From Trueperaceae bacterium (GTDB lineage Bacteria; Deinococcota; Deinococci; Deinococcales; Trueperaceae): DNA of 34,371 bases. Positions within the stretch are counted from its first letter, which is position 1. The number at the start of each line of letters is the position of its first letter. This document shows, piece by piece, positions 25,190 through 31,752 of this stretch. A program made the translations under genes and the position numbers. The stretch spans positions 1 to 34,371 of the forward strand of contig REEJ01000162.1 of NCBI GenBank assembly GCA_007695125.1. The letters are read 5' to 3'. The notes under the pieces were generated by a model, which saw only the letters and a list, made by a program, of their open reading frames with translations, ran no database searches and was not told the DNA's origin.

Positions 25190-26946
25190 CGTTCCAGCCT
25201 CGACGGACCATCCGGTACGACGCGATCGCGTCCGGCGGCCTTGGCCTCGTACAGGCGCGTGTCGGTCAAGGCGAGCAAGCGGCTGGCGTCGTGCGCGGCT
25301 TCGTCGCTGCTCGCCACACCGAGACTCACCGTCACGTGGACGTCGGCGGCGGCGCTGAGCCCGCCGACCGTCGCGATGCGCGCGCGTATCGTCCGCGCGA
25401 CGCCGATCGCGTCCGTGCAGGTGGTCGCCGGGAGCAACACGGCGAACTCGTCGCCGCCGATGCGAGCCACGGTGTCGCTCGCACGGACCGCGGCGCGCAG
25501 CGCGTCCGCGACGCCTCGGAGCACCTCGTCGCCTGTGATGTGCCCGTAGCGGTCGTTGACCTCCTTGAAGGCGTCGATGTCGAGCAGGATCACCGAGCAG
25601 GCCCGCGTCGTCTCGGCGGCGCGCGCCACCTCGACCGCCAGGCGTGCGTGATACGCCCGACGGTTCCCGACGCCCGTCAACGGATCGGAGGACGCGGCGA
25701 TCTCGAGGTCGGCGGTGCGGCTCGACAGGTCGCGGTGGTCCGAGACCAGGCGCTCGAACTGCTCCGCCAGGGCGTGCCGTTCGCGCTGCGCCGCCGCGGC
25801 CTCGCTGCGTGCGAGGGCGACCTCCGTCTGCCAGCGCTGCTCCTCGTGCGCGCGTTCGCGCAACGCCCGCTCGGCTCGCAGCTCCAGATCGTGGAACGCC
25901 TCGAACTGCTCGAGAGCGAGCCGATGCTCGCCGCACGACTTCCAGTACGACGCCAGGTCGCGACGCACCGCCGCCTCGAGCGCCGTCGAGCCTGCCTGGT
26001 GCGCCGCAGCGAGTGCGCGTGCGAGCAGGTCGGGTACGCGCTCCGGCGATCCACGCTCGACCAGGAACTCCGCATGGGACCGCAGGTGCTCGCCGAAGTC
26101 GTGCGGGTCACCGCGCCGCTCGTGGGCGACGTCCGCCGCTGCGAACGCGTTGGCGGCCGCGTCATGCCTGCCCGCCGCCGCCAACGCGAGGGCGAGGTTG
26201 GTCGTCGCGCCCGCCGCATCGTCCGGCTCGACCTCACGCTTGATCGCGAGCGCGCGCTCGGCGAACGTGATCGCTGCCTCGTGCTGTCCCAGGAGCCGGG
26301 TCGTGATCGCCATGTTCGTCGACACGGCAGCCTCCCGGGCACGGTCGCCGGCGCGCTCGGCGTGGCGCAGGCTGGCGCCGAAGTGCTCGAGCGCCTCTGG
26401 GAACGAACCGGCGCGCGAGTACACGACACCGAGGCTGTTGCGGACCCGCGCCACACCGTCGTCGTCGCCGCTCCGGTCGAAGGCCTCGATGGCGTTGCGC
26501 AGCGCGGTCACCGCTGCCGTGGGATCACCGATGGTGTCGAAGACCACCCCGGTGCGGTGGTACGCCATGCCGAGCCAGCCGGCCTCGCCGCCGCCGCTGT
26601 CGGCGCTCGAGCGGCCGAGTTCGACGGCCTCGTCCAACGCCTCCATGGCGCCCCGAACGTCGCCGGCCCGCCTCCGCGCCTCACCCAGCTCGACCAGCGC
26701 GGCGCCGAGGCGCGCTGCCGCGGCGGCGTCGCGGTCGGTGTCGCGCAGCGCGCGGGCCGCGGCGTGCGCGCGCTCGGCCGCTCGACCGTAGGAGCCGACC
26801 TCACACGCCGCCGCAGCCCGCGCTGCCGCAAGCAGGTCGTCCGCGACCTCTCGAGCCGAGGCCCTCGGCGACTCGGCGACCGTCACGCGCGGCCGTCCAT
26901 GAGCCTCGGCCGGACGTCCCTGCTGTGCCTCGTGGCCATGCTGCAT
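25186..26946 (-). CDS. TPR-repeat diguanylate cyclase (GGDEF)
   Basis: Up to 586 residues. The N-terminal two thirds are tetratricopeptide helices (AMEALDEAVELGRSS, GMAYHRTGVVFDTIGDPTAAVTALRNAIEAF, EALEHFGASLRHAE, and more), then a coiled-coil-like Arg/Glu/Ala linker before SSDPLTGVGNRRAYHARL, the start of the cyclase domain. RIGGDEFAVLLP keeps the GGDEF active site (25444-25458), and RASD five residues before it is the inhibitory I-site, so c-di-GMP synthesis with product feedback is likely. No signal peptide or transmembrane helix: cytosolic. The start is uncertain: ATG at 26946 overlaps a candidate -10, and if that promoter is real the start is the GTG at 26886. A small membrane protein gene overlaps its stop. 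Confidence 0.93.
   Translation of the reverse strand: MQHGHEAQQGRPAEAHGRPRVTVAESPRASAREVADDLLAAARAAAACEVGSYGRAAERAHAAARALRDTDRDAAAAARLGAALVELGEARRRAGDVRGAMEALDEAVELGRSSADSGGGEAGWLGMAYHRTGVVFDTIGDPTAAVTALRNAIEAFDRSGDDDGVARVRNSLGVVYSRAGSFPEALEHFGASLRHAERAGDRAREAAVSTNMAITTRLLGQHEAAITFAERALAIKREVEPDDAAGATTNLALALAAAGRHDAAANAFAAADVAHERRGDPHDFGEHLRSHAEFLVERGSPERVPDLLARALAAAHQAGSTALEAAVRRDLASYWKSCGEHRLALEQFEAFHDLELRAERALRERAHEEQRWQTEVALARSEAAAAQRERHALAEQFERLVSDHRDLSSRTADLEIAASSDPLTGVGNRRAYHARLAVEVARAAETTRACSVILLDIDAFKEVNDRYGHITGDEVLRGVADALRAAVRASDTVARIGGDEFAVLLPATTCTDAIGVARTIRARIATVGGLSAAADVHVTVSLGVASSDEAAHDASRLLALTDTRLYEAKAAGRDRVVPDGPSRLER
26883..26939 (-). CDS. candidate 18-codon leaderless leader ORF of the GGDEF gene
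   Basis: ATG at 26939, 5 nt after the extended -10 TGCTAGGAT, opens an 18-codon frame (starts MATRHSRDV) whose TGA overlaps a GTG (26886) that is in frame with the GGDEF protein. It has the same arrangement as at miaB. Inferred from geometry; coding capacity unproven. Confidence 0.2.
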   Translation of the reverse strand: MATRHSRDVRPRLMDGRA

Positions 26947-26953
26947 CCTAGCA
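26945..26953 (-). promoter_or_regulatory. extended -10 promoter of the GGDEF gene
   Basis: TGCTAGGAT on the minus strand. No -35. Part of the exact 13-mer shared with the miaB promoter. Confidence 0.45.
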
Positions 26954-26999
26954 GCGGCGCTCGGGGCCGAGCGCGCCGCGAAGCCACGCTGCGACCCGG

Positions 27000-27005
27000 T
27001 ACGCT
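27000..27005 (+). promoter_or_regulatory. -10 for a leaderless alkyltransferase-like gene
   Basis: TACGCT, 6 nt before the ATG at 27012, so transcription should start at or next to the start codon. There is no Shine-Dalgarno. Confidence 0.5.
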
Positions 27006-27011
27006 GAGCGC

Positions 27012-27422
27012 ATGAGCACCCGAGAGCCACCTGCGTCGACCGGCGGGGCGGGCGAGAGCTTACGCGAGCGCGTCCTCGCGGTGGTGCGGGCGATCCCGCG
27101 CGGACGCGTCGCGACCTACGGGCAGGTCGCCCTGCTCGCCGGGGCGCCGCGCGCGGCACGCCAGGTGGGTGGGATCTTGTTCCGCAGCGCTGAGCGCGAC
27201 GACGTGCCGTGGCAGCGCGTCGTCAATGCCAGCGGCGGCATCTCCACGCACAAGGTGGGAGCAGGCACCCTCCAGGAAGCGCTGCTCCGCTCCGAAGGCG
27301 TCGAGGTCGACGCGTCCGGTGTCGATCTTCGTCGCTACCGCTGGCAGGCGCCGGTCAGCTCCGTGCCTGAGCCGCCGACGTCGCCGGAGTCGGCGCCGCG
27401 ACCGGAACCACGACGGCCGTGA
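27012..27422 (+). CDS. alkyltransferase-like protein (ATL, MGMT-related, no catalytic Cys)
   Basis: This 136-residue protein matches the DNA-binding domain of O6-alkylguanine-DNA alkyltransferases: LRERVLAVVRAIPRGRVATYGQVALLAG (winged helix), APRAARQVGGIL with the Arg finger, and VPWQRVVNASGGIS. In active enzymes the last motif is PCHRV; here Trp67 replaces the acceptor Cys, as in ATL proteins (PWHR and variants). ATLs bind O6-alkylguanine lesions without repairing them and hand them to nucleotide excision repair. Gln instead of His after Trp is a small variation. The last 20 or so residues are Pro/Ser/Glu-rich and overlap the convergent neighbour by 68 bp. Probably leaderless. Confidence 0.9.
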   Translation: MSTREPPASTGGAGESLRERVLAVVRAIPRGRVATYGQVALLAGAPRAARQVGGILFRSAERDDVPWQRVVNASGGISTHKVGAGTLQEALLRSEGVEVDASGVDLRRYRWQAPVSSVPEPPTSPESAPRPEPRRP

Positions 27423-28176
27423 CGCGCTGCTCGTACACGCGCCGCCACAGCCCGAAGCGGACCACCGCACGGACGAAGAAGCCGCCGTGCTCGCGCAGGT
27501 TGCGTGCGTAGTGCCCGAGGCCGGGCACGATCGGGCCGAGGGCTCCGAGGATCGAGGCGCTGATCTCCGATGCCACGTCGTGCTGGGCGAGCGACGGGGC
27601 AGGCGCCACGAAGGCCACGTGGAAGGCGTGCTCACGTCGCCCGCGGACGCGCTCGCCACGCTGCAGGTCGTAGTGCTCGAGCGTCCTGCTGCGCGTTCGC
27701 GTCTGGCGGCGACCGCGGCGCGTGACGTGCTCATAGAAGCGGTCGACGAGCTCGATGCGGACCGAGACACGCTCGAGCGTGGTGTACGGGACGAGCGTGA
27801 GGACCGCCTCGAAGGCCTGACCGGTACGGACGGTGGCGGGTACCTGCAGGACCGCGCGGTTGAAGCGGCGCTGCCAGACGGCCTCGACGAGCGCGCTCCC
27901 GAACGCCGAAGCGCTCAGTACGATCTCGAGCACGACCCACGGAGCGGCGATGCCCAGGGCGTCGAGCCAACCCGGCACCAGCAGCACCAGCCCACCGGCG
28001 AGCGCCAGGGCGCCATACGCGAGCGCCCCCCACACGGCGCCGACGTGGTGCCAGGGCGGCGGCGGCGGGACGTCGAGCGCCGGGTCTTCGTGCCACTGCC
28101 GCGCGACGCCGCACGGGTCGCACACGAGCGCGCCGTCCTCGTTGTCGTAACCACACGTCGGACACGTCCAAGCCAC
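27355..28176 (-). CDS. RanBP2-type zinc-finger membrane protein of unknown function
   Basis: A 273-residue protein. It opens MAWTCPTCGYDNEDGALVC, and with the following DPCG this matches the RanBP2-type finger W-x-C-x2-C-x3-N-x6-C-x2-C exactly. Two hydrophobic segments follow, about residues 44-69 (VGAVWGALAYGALALAGGLV..) and 78-100 (APWVVLEIVLSASAFGSALV). A soluble beta-rich region comes next (ATVRTGQAFEAVLTLVPYTTLERVSVRIELVD), then a conserved-looking GLGHYARNLREHGGFFVRAVVRFGLWRR. I do not recognise the whole protein. The finger is cytosolic or external depending on topology, which I cannot settle. GTG start is 6 nt from TAGCAT, so probably leaderless. It is divergent from an M20 peptidase. 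Confidence 0.8.
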   Translation of the reverse strand: MAWTCPTCGYDNEDGALVCDPCGVARQWHEDPALDVPPPPPWHHVGAVWGALAYGALALAGGLVLLVPGWLDALGIAAPWVVLEIVLSASAFGSALVEAVWQRRFNRAVLQVPATVRTGQAFEAVLTLVPYTTLERVSVRIELVDRFYEHVTRRGRRQTRTRSRTLEHYDLQRGERVRGRREHAFHVAFVAPAPSLAQHDVASEISASILGALGPIVPGLGHYARNLREHGGFFVRAVVRFGLWRRVYEQRVTAVVVPVAAPTPATSAAQARS

Positions 28177-28182
28177 GCACCG

Positions 28183-28188
28183 ATGCTA
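28183..28188 (-). promoter_or_regulatory. -10 for the leaderless zinc-finger gene
   Basis: TAGCAT on the minus strand, 6 nt before the GTG start at 28176. No ribosome-binding site. Confidence 0.5.
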
Positions 28189-28213
28189 GACCGAGGACGC
28201 CTGGGACGGCGTG

Positions 28214-28219
28214 TAGGAT
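28214..28219 (+). promoter_or_regulatory. -10 for the leaderless M20 peptidase gene
   Basis: TAGGAT, 7 nt before the ATG at 28227. An in-frame ATG at 28218 lies inside this box and so is not used if the promoter is real. Confidence 0.5.
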
Positions 28220-28226
28220 GACCCAC

Positions 28227-29360
28227 ATGGACGTCGTCGAACTCACCCGCGCGCTGGTACGGGCCGAGAGCCCCACTGGCCGAGAATCGCCAGCGGCCGC
28301 CGTGCTGGCCGCCGCGCTCGAGGCCATCGGCTACGACGACGTCACCATCGATCCGGCAGGCAACGTCATCGGCGTGATCGAACGCGGTGAAGGACCGACG
28401 GTGCTGCTCAACGGACACATCGACACCGTCCCGGCCGGCGACCCCGAGCGCTGGCCACACCCGCCCTTCGGCGGCGTGCTCGATGGTGGGCGCGTCTTCG
28501 GGCGGGGGGCGTGCGACATGAAGGGTCCCGTGGCGGCGATGGCCATCGGCGCGAGGCTCGCCGCCGAGGCCGGCGTCTTCGGCCGCATCGTCATGAGCGG
28601 CGTCGTGCAAGAGGAGATCGGTGGCCTGGGAGCCCGGTACCTGGCGGGGACCCAGCACGCCGACGTGGTCATCCTGGGCGAACCGAGCGACCTGCGCCTG
28701 ATGCTCGGTCATCGGGGTCGCTGCGAGGTACGCGCCGTCTTCCCGGGGCGCCTCGCCCACGCAGGGCGCGCGTCCCTCGGCGAGAACGCCTTGACGCGCG
28801 CCGCGCGCTTCGTAACGGCGCTCGACGCCCTGCCGCTCCCGAGCGCCCCGCGCCTCGGCAGCGCCAGCGTGACACCGACGTCGTTGGTCACGATGCCGCG
28901 CGGTGGCACGAACGTCGTGCCCGGCTCGGCGGAGCTCGCCATCGACTGTCGCAGCGTGCCGACCGAGCCGCGCGAGGCGCTGCTCGAGCGCCTCAGGGCG
29001 CTCGATCCTGGCGCCGACCTCAGCGTCCCGGAGGAGGTCTTCACCAGCGAAGACGGAGCGGTGCACATGACGCTCCCGCGAGAGAACCTGCCCTACCTGC
29101 TCGCCGAGGACCACCCCTCGATCGGCGTCGCCCGCCGTGCGCTCACGGCGGCGCTCGGCCGACCCGTCGAGGTCGATACCTGGTGGTTCGCGACCGATGC
29201 GCCGCACCTGGCGTCGCTGGGTGCGCCGATCCTCGGCTTCGGTCCGGGCGATCCCGAACTCGCCCACACCAGTGCCGAGCACGTGAGCGTCGAAGCGCTC
29301 CACGCTGCCGTAGACGGATACCGCGCCCTCGTGAGCGCGTTCCTTGGAGGTCGACCATGA
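28227..29360 (+). CDS. M20-family metallohydrolase (ArgE/DapE/YgeY-like)
   Basis: This 377-residue zinc hydrolase cleaves amide bonds of N-acyl amino acids or small peptides. LLNGHIDTVPAGD gives zinc ligand His64 and Asp66; GRGACDMKG gives bridging Asp97; VVQEEIGG has the catalytic Glu (129) and ligand Glu130; VILGEPSD gives Glu152; and the last His is in GDPELAHTSAEHV. The dimerisation domain lies between about 170 and 280 (GRCEVRAVFPGRLAHAG..). It resembles YgeY and LysK/ArgE-like hydrolases; the substrate cannot be told from the motifs. Start ATG at 28227, chosen by the leaderless -10. The stop overlaps the next gene by 4 nt. Confidence 0.92.
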   Translation: MDVVELTRALVRAESPTGRESPAAAVLAAALEAIGYDDVTIDPAGNVIGVIERGEGPTVLLNGHIDTVPAGDPERWPHPPFGGVLDGGRVFGRGACDMKGPVAAMAIGARLAAEAGVFGRIVMSGVVQEEIGGLGARYLAGTQHADVVILGEPSDLRLMLGHRGRCEVRAVFPGRLAHAGRASLGENALTRAARFVTALDALPLPSAPRLGSASVTPTSLVTMPRGGTNVVPGSAELAIDCRSVPTEPREALLERLRALDPGADLSVPEEVFTSEDGAVHMTLPRENLPYLLAEDHPSIGVARRALTAALGRPVEVDTWWFATDAPHLASLGAPILGFGPGDPELAHTSAEHVSVEALHAAVDGYRALVSAFLGGRP

Positions 29361-29758
29361 AGGGGACCGAGATCATCCTGAACGGCGACCGCTGGACGGT
29401 CGTCGACGTCGCCCCCGCGATGCCGCTCGCGGACATGGTGGCGGCGTTGCTCGAGGACGAAGGCTTCGTCGCCACCGTGCGGGTGGCCGCCGGCGTGCCA
29501 GACGTGTTGACGCATCTGGGGGTCACGGACAGCGGGACGACCGTCGTGCTCGTGCCCAGCGTCGACGCGGAACGCGCCTTGGCGTTGATCGACGAGACCG
29601 TCACCGATTACTCGGGCGACGACCTCGACGCCGCGCTCGCCGAACTCTCCTCCGATCCGAACGCGCTGGGCGAGGTCGATACCGACGAGGCGTTCGACGA
29701 CGAGGACGACTTCGACGACGATGACGACGCCGACATCCGACGACTCGACGCCCGCTAA
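29357..29758 (+). CDS. small protein with DUF2007-like domain and acidic tail
   Basis: A 133-residue protein. The first 85 or so residues look like DUF2007 (putative signal-transducing family): MADMVAALLEDEGF-type helix, a central beta segment (TTVVLVPSVDAERALALIDETV) and spacing as in that family. Homology is by eye and moderate. The last 35 residues are almost pure Asp/Glu (DTDEAFDDEDDFDDDDDAD). GGAGGT lies 5 nt before the ATG, which overlaps the M20 stop. The acidic tail overlaps the CDF transporter start by 38 nt in another frame. It may bind metal through the tail, given the transporter next door, but that is speculative. Confidence 0.7.
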   Translation: MKGTEIILNGDRWTVVDVAPAMPLADMVAALLEDEGFVATVRVAAGVPDVLTHLGVTDSGTTVVLVPSVDAERALALIDETVTDYSGDDLDAALAELSSDPNALGEVDTDEAFDDEDDFDDDDDADIRRLDAR

Positions 29759-30704
29759 GGTCGACGCCGCTCACGGTGCACGCTCGCTCGCGGCGCGGAT
29801 CAGCCTGGCCGGCGCCGCCGCGGTGGTGGCGCTCAAGGTCGTCGCCTGGGTGCTCACCGGATCGGTGTCGTTCCTGTCGGACGCCGCCGAGTCGTTCGTC
29901 AACGTCGCCTCGGCCCTGACCCTCATCGCGGCCGTGCGCGTCGCCGCCAGGCCGCCCGATTACGACCATCCGTACGGCCACCAGAAGGCGGAACTCCTGT
30001 CGAGCGTGTTCGAGGGAGCGATGATCCTGGTGGCCGCCGGCGCCATCTTGTGGTCCGCGGCGACGCGGCTGTTGCAGCCGGCGCCGCTCGAGCAGGTCGG
30101 GACGGGCATGCTGTTCATCGCGGCTGCGACGATCCTGAACGTGCTGTTGGTGGCCTACCTGAAGCGGGCCGGTCGACGACTGCGCTCACCGGCCCTGATG
30201 GCCAACGCCCGGCACCTCCGCACCGACGTGTGGACGTCGCTCGGCGTCCTCGCCGGCGTCGGTCTGGTCGTGGCGACGGGGTGGGATCGCCTCGATCCGC
30301 TCGTCGCCATCGTGGTCGCGGCGAACATCGTGCGCGAGGGCGTGGCCGTCCTCACCACCAGCGTGTCGCACCTGCTCGACGAGCGCTTGCCCGACGACGA
30401 GGAACGCGTCATCCTCGAAGCGCTCGAGGCGCACCCGGGGGTCCTCGGGTACCACCGGCTGCGCACACGCAGCGCCGGCCGGGCCCGCTTCGCGGAGGTC
30501 GACGTGTTCGTCGACCCCGACATCAGCGTGCGCGACGCGCACGAGGTGGCCCAAGCGGTGGAGGCGGAGGTGCACGGCGCCCTCGACGAGATCACCACCA
30601 CGCTGCACGTCGAGCCCTACGAAGCAGGTCTCCGAGACGTGTCGCGCACTCCCCGCGAGGAGTACCCGTCCGGGCCGAGTCGCGCCAGCGACACCGAGAG
30701 CTGA
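29721..30704 (+). CDS. cation diffusion facilitator metal exporter
   Basis: This 327-residue membrane protein is a CDF antiporter (Zn, Fe, Mn or Co out, proton in). Six transmembrane helices begin with ISLAGAAAVVALKVVAWVLTG. TM2 has SFLSDAAESFVNVAS, where the metal site reads E-x3-N instead of H/D-x3-D. YDHPYGHQKAELLSSVFEGAM is the hallmark loop and TM5 carries HLRTD (H-x3-D). The cytoplasmic domain (GVLGYHRLRTRSAG..VDVFVDPDISVRDAHEVAQAVE) ends with the dimer-fold HVEP. The E/N form is a known subgroup, so specificity is open. Start ATG at 29721 is the only reasonable one and sits within the upstream gene. Its last 88 bp overlap the convergent glycosylase gene. Confidence 0.93.
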   Translation: MTTPTSDDSTPAKVDAAHGARSLAARISLAGAAAVVALKVVAWVLTGSVSFLSDAAESFVNVASALTLIAAVRVAARPPDYDHPYGHQKAELLSSVFEGAMILVAAGAILWSAATRLLQPAPLEQVGTGMLFIAAATILNVLLVAYLKRAGRRLRSPALMANARHLRTDVWTSLGVLAGVGLVVATGWDRLDPLVAIVVAANIVREGVAVLTTSVSHLLDERLPDDEERVILEALEAHPGVLGYHRLRTRSAGRARFAEVDVFVDPDISVRDAHEVAQAVEAEVHGALDEITTTLHVEPYEAGLRDVSRTPREEYPSGPSRASDTES

Positions 30705-31279
30705 GCACTCGCGCCGTCGACGAAGCGCAGACGCGCGCTCGCCCACTCCGTGCCGGCGTAGTCGACGCCGATGCGAGGCGTCGCCACCGTCTCGGTCGGC
30801 GCCGGTCCTCGGTGGATCGTCAACGGCGGTCGATCGACCCGCTCGCCGAGCAGTCGCCGGTCGATGTCGAGCAGGCGGGTCAGGCGCCCTGGACCGTCAC
30901 CGCGTACCGCGCCCGACGGACCGACCGTCCCCGGCACCGGCTCGACGGCCCGGACCAGCACCGCCTGCGGTTCGCCCAGCGCGCCAGTGACGACGTTGAA
31001 CAGCTCGTGTAACCCGTACACCAAGTAGACGTAGGCGTGGCCGGCGGGACCGAACATGACCTCGGTGCGGGCCGTTCGGCCCTTGGCCGCATGGCACGCG
31101 AGGTCGTGCGCCCCGACGTACGCCTCGGTCTCGACGATCCGCCCCATGCGCACCGCACCGTCGCGGCCGACGCACCGCAGCACGCTACCGAGCAGGTCGC
31201 GCGCCACCTCGGCCGCCGGACGGGCGAACCAGCGCAGCGGCAGCACGCACGACGCCTCGACCTCGGGAGCGGACGTCAT
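30617..31279 (-). CDS. 3-methyladenine DNA glycosylase, AAG/MPG family
   Basis: This 220-residue base-excision repair enzyme removes alkylated or deaminated purines. RIVETEAYVGAHDLACHAAKGRTARTEVMFGPAGHAYVYLVYGLHELFNVVTG carries the family core: catalytic Glu in ETEAY and Tyr/His base-flipping residues. AVLVRAVEPVPG and PGRLTRLLDIDRRL follow. The ATG overlaps the Nudix stop by 4 nt. The final 30 or so residues (about 29 codons) have no family counterpart and are read antisense to the CDF transporter. It is the third gene of prfA-Nudix-aag. Confidence 0.93.
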   Translation of the reverse strand: MTSAPEVEASCVLPLRWFARPAAEVARDLLGSVLRCVGRDGAVRMGRIVETEAYVGAHDLACHAAKGRTARTEVMFGPAGHAYVYLVYGLHELFNVVTGALGEPQAVLVRAVEPVPGTVGPSGAVRGDGPGRLTRLLDIDRRLLGERVDRPPLTIHRGPAPTETVATPRIGVDYAGTEWASARLRFVDGASAQLSVSLARLGPDGYSSRGVRDTSRRPAS

Positions 31280-31752
31280 CCGACGCTGCGGAAACCACGG
31301 CCGTCCCAGCCGGCGTAGCTGTAGAAGCGCCCGGCGACGCGGTCGCGCAAGTAGGCGGCCAGCGGTTGCCGCAGCGGCGCGATCGGGATGATCTGCTCCA
31401 CCTCGTCGACCGGGACGAACCGCGCCTCGACGATGAATCCGTCCGGGTCGCGCGGGTTGAGCAGGCCGTCGTAGCGAGCGAGGAACGCGAACGACACCGC
31501 GCGGTCGTTCCGGCGCTGGTCCTCGACGTGCACCGCGTACGCCAAGTGCTCGATCGAGGTCAGCTCCAGGCCCGTCTCTTCGCGCACTTCGCGCGAGAGC
31601 GCATCGAGCGTGGACTCGCCGCGCTCCACCACACCACCGGGCAGCGTCCAGCGGACGTTGCCGAACCCTTGCCAGTCGTTCCCGACGAGCAGCACCCGCC
31701 CGCGCGCGTCGAGCAAGATGGCCGCGGCCACCACGAACTCACGCCGAGCCAC
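31276..31752 (-). CDS. Nudix hydrolase between prfA and the DNA glycosylase
   Basis: This 158-residue protein has an intact Nudix box (PGGVVERGESTLDALSREV, then REETGL). FVVAAAILLDARGRVLLVGND.QGFGNVRWTLPGG is the usual first half. AAGGAGG stands 6 nt before the GTG at 31752, the best ribosome-binding site nearby, inside the 3' end of prfA (14-nt overlap). Its place before a DNA glycosylase suggests nucleotide-pool cleaning (MutT/ADP-ribose type), inferred from context. Confidence 0.9.
   Translation of the reverse strand: MARREFVVAAAILLDARGRVLLVGNDWQGFGNVRWTLPGGVVERGESTLDALSREVREETGLELTSIEHLAYAVHVEDQRRNDRAVSFAFLARYDGLLNPRDPDGFIVEARFVPVDEVEQIIPIAPLRQPLAAYLRDRVAGRFYSYAGWDGRGFRSVG

Noticed and set aside
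27012-27422. Calling this gene ogt/MGMT
   Set aside because: The acceptor cysteine is replaced by Trp67, so it cannot repair by alkyl transfer.
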